Source of the DNA: Papio anubis
Lineage: Eukaryota > Chordata > Mammalia > Primates > Cercopithecidae
NCBI RefSeq assembly: GCF_008728515.1
Contig: NC_044981.1
Location: 127,694,884 to 127,758,883, forward strand
Length of the DNA stretch: 64,000 bases
Direction: 5' to 3'
In this document: in pieces, positions 62,141 through 64,000 of the stretch
How the letters are laid out: every line of letters starts with the position of its first letter
Numbering within the stretch: the first letter of the stretch is position 1
Program-made: the position numbers and the translations under genes
The notes under the pieces: generated by a model
What the model was told of the DNA's origin: nothing
Seen by the model: the letters and a program-made list of their open reading frames with translations, nothing else
The model's database searches: none

Positions 62141-62437
62141 TCTTTTGTTGTTGTTTTTGAGACAGTCGCGCTCTGTCGCCCAGGTTAGAGTGCAGTGGCG
62201 CAATCTCGGCTCACTGCAAGCTCCGCCTCCCGGGTTCACACCATTCTCCTGCCTCAGCCTCCCAAGTAGCTGGGACTACAGGCGCCCGCCACCACGCCCG
62301 GCTAATTTTTTGTATTTTTAGTAGAGACAGGGTTTCACCATGTTAGCCGGGATGATCTCGATCTCCTGACTTCGTGATCCTCCCACCTCGGCCTCCCAAA
62401 GTGCTGGGATTACAAGCGTGAGCCACTGCGCCCGGCC
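62141..62437 (-). repeat. Alu
   Basis: Antisense, with a perfect 14-bp target duplication ACTTTTGGTTCTTA at 62127-62140 and 62438-62451. Little divergence, so relatively young. Confidence 0.96.
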
Positions 62438-63679
62438 ACTTTTGGTTCTTAATGTCAGGTTGTTCCCTATTGAAGATTCAAGAAGTTAAAAAAAAAAGAT
62501 AAAGGAGCTATAAACAGTTTCCCTAAGATCATTTTTTTCCTACTTGTTTATTTTGCTGTATTTGTCTTTCTCTTAGCCATCTATGTATCTCATCAGTAAA
62601 TGGGAAACATAGTAACATTTGATTTTTATGAGAAAATGCAACCTCCTTTTTTTTTCCTTCTCAGGTCAAATGTATTATGAGATTTTATCTTTATCCTGGA
62701 AATAAATCCTGTGATTAATTTGAAAAGTTTATGTTACAAAGAAATATGAGATATTATGAATACTACTAAATCTGTATGAACTTTTCAATAATGCACTTAA
62801 AATGCCTCTTTTATTTTAATCCTTTTTAGTAGATTGTTAACATAGTCATATTTAATGCATCTTTTTTGGTTTCCCCTTTTGAATATATTTTTCGTTGAAA
62901 ATATTTTTTCACTAATTTATTCATCACTGAGTATTTTTATTTAGACAGGAGAATTTTATACTTATACAGGTAACTTCAGAATTAATTGGCTTTCTGCTTA
63001 AAATTATGTGGGCTTTGTAAAGGAAGTGGTTTATTTCAGTGAAAAAAACTTTAGTTCAGAATGTTCTCAGCTATGTTTTAAGATTCTCTTTGTATGTACA
63101 CCTACACTGGAAAAACTGAAACACTAATTGCTTAATTTAAAAATAATTTGCTTTAGACTCTCAAAACAGCGTGTCTTCATGAACAGCTGGTACCATCTAT
63201 GAATTACATGAATGTTAAATATAGAGTTTTCTTCTAACACTAATTACCTTGCTTTTTTTTTTTTAACTTTACAAATTCTAATCACATTATGTATATTTGT
63301 ATATACTTTCTTGTTTTATTCTAAGGCAATTATACATTCTTTTAGTAAAAAATAATTTTTGAGTGCTTTTTATGTGCTAAGTACTTTAGCCAAAGAATAG
63401 AATGGAGGGAGAGGACAAATAAAATTTAGCTTAGCCAGCATTTATTGCGTGCTTTTTTTTTTAAATTAGAAAAGCATGCTAGGCATAGGGGACATAAAAC
63501 TAAGATACAAACTTTCCCCTCGAGTTTTAGAGTAGCCCCTTAGGGGCTAGGTCTCTGATTTAATAGAAGTACCTTTATGGCCAACTGCTTTCAGTCTGAA
63601 CATGGTGACTGCTTTTTTCTGGTTATTTGTAAAGCTTCCTGTTCTGGGAGCTACCTCTCAAGGGGAGATAGGATGGTGA

Positions 63680-63835
63680 ATTAACATTTTGAATATCAGC
63701 TGTGCATCAGGCTTTGTGTATGTTTTATTTGGTCATTGTAAGAAACTTTGAGGTAGATGGAGAAACTGAGGCTCATATAAAATAAATAAATTGCCTAATT
63801 TTACATAGGTGTTAAGAGGCCAATTGTAATTCCAA
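63680..63835 (+). repeat. MIR fragment
   Basis: GAGGTAGATGGAGAAACTGAGGCTC with TTGCCTAATTTTACATAGG fits MIR. Confidence 0.65.
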
Positions 63836-64000
63836 TAGAGTTCTTTGAATCTCCAGTGCCCTTTTCATTGTTATACATTACTTTCTTGCAACAAACTTTT
63901 ATTCTGTAACAGTTTAATCTTGTTAAGTGATAAGTATCTTAGGGATAAAACTGAATCCATTGTCAAGGAAACCAACTTTATCATTAGTAGGGTATTTAAA

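Larger units (their letters stand above)
45877..64000 (+). other. HBS1L: HBS1L intron 4 (partial), containing the alternative terminal exon
   Basis: For the full-length GTPase transcript everything from the donor at 45877 to the window end is intron, because no sequence encoding the next HBS1L segment (linker and GTPase) appears. For the short isoform the intron ends at the V3 exon. Stretches at 51250-53640, 54850-55640 and 62460-63680 show no feature I can name beyond AT-rich unique or heavily decayed sequence. Confidence 0.85.

Noticed and set aside
48913..64000. Further HBS1L GTPase exons
   Set aside because: I looked for the linker and the G1-type GHVDAGKST sequence of HBS1L in the plus-strand frames and found none, so these exons lie beyond the window.
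1..64000. tRNA, rRNA or snRNA genes
   Set aside because: No cloverleaf or snRNA-like sequence was noticed. Alu A/B boxes account for the apparent Pol III promoter words.

Overview
This is primate nuclear DNA. Alu elements are very dense (about 40 copies or fragments), and MaLR and ERV1-type LTRs, a primate-type L1 3' end, MIR, L2 and MER5-like elements are also present. The only gene is split into short exons separated by long introns with GT/AG borders. The track-like long frames elsewhere are mostly translated Alu sequence. The gene is HBS1L, read on the + strand, and the window holds its 5' part. I recognise it from the encoded protein, which starts MARHRNVRGYNYDE and continues through the acidic N-terminus into the HBS1 N-terminal domain.

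Layout. Bases 1-28960 are intergenic DNA upstream of HBS1L. In the human genome this side faces MYB and belongs to the HBS1L-MYB interval known for fetal-haemoglobin association. It consists of degraded L1 blocks broken up by Alus, two MaLR LTRs, two ERV1-type LTRs (one inside an Alu, one containing an Alu) and stretches of unique sequence. Bases 28960-29324 are a CpG-rich, TATA-less promoter with NRF1, YY1, E2F and GC/CACCC-type sites, followed by exon 1. Exons 2, 3 and 4 lie at 33340-33405, 41812-41937 and 45682-45876. Introns 1-3 are about 4.0, 8.4 and 3.7 kb.

The most interesting feature is an open exon at about 47468-48912. It continues exon 4 in frame and ends the protein with its own stop and poly(A) signals. 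This is the terminal exon of the short HBS1L isoform (HBS1LV3, the SKI7-like protein). One promoter and four shared exons therefore feed two products. One is the full-length HBS1L GTPase, which works with Pelota in ribosome rescue; its GTPase exons lie beyond the window. The other is a GTPase-less exosome-Ski bridging protein. The choice depends on splicing and polyadenylation in intron 4. The SKI7-type exon shows an RxxxFxxxL motif, a PFDF...SPDD motif, and a repeated short L-[S/T/A]-x-L-[I/F/Y/A] motif that I single out as worth testing.

Bases 48913-64000 are the rest of intron 4 as seen in this window. They hold the V3 3'UTR, a compound CTG/TTC/ATT microsatellite, more Alus, a DNA transposon with terminal inverted repeats, L1 3' sequence, and one lysine-rich minus-strand stretch that may be a decayed processed pseudogene. 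Exon-intron borders were placed by hand from reading frame and splice consensus. Repeat family names below class level are recognition from memory, not search results.
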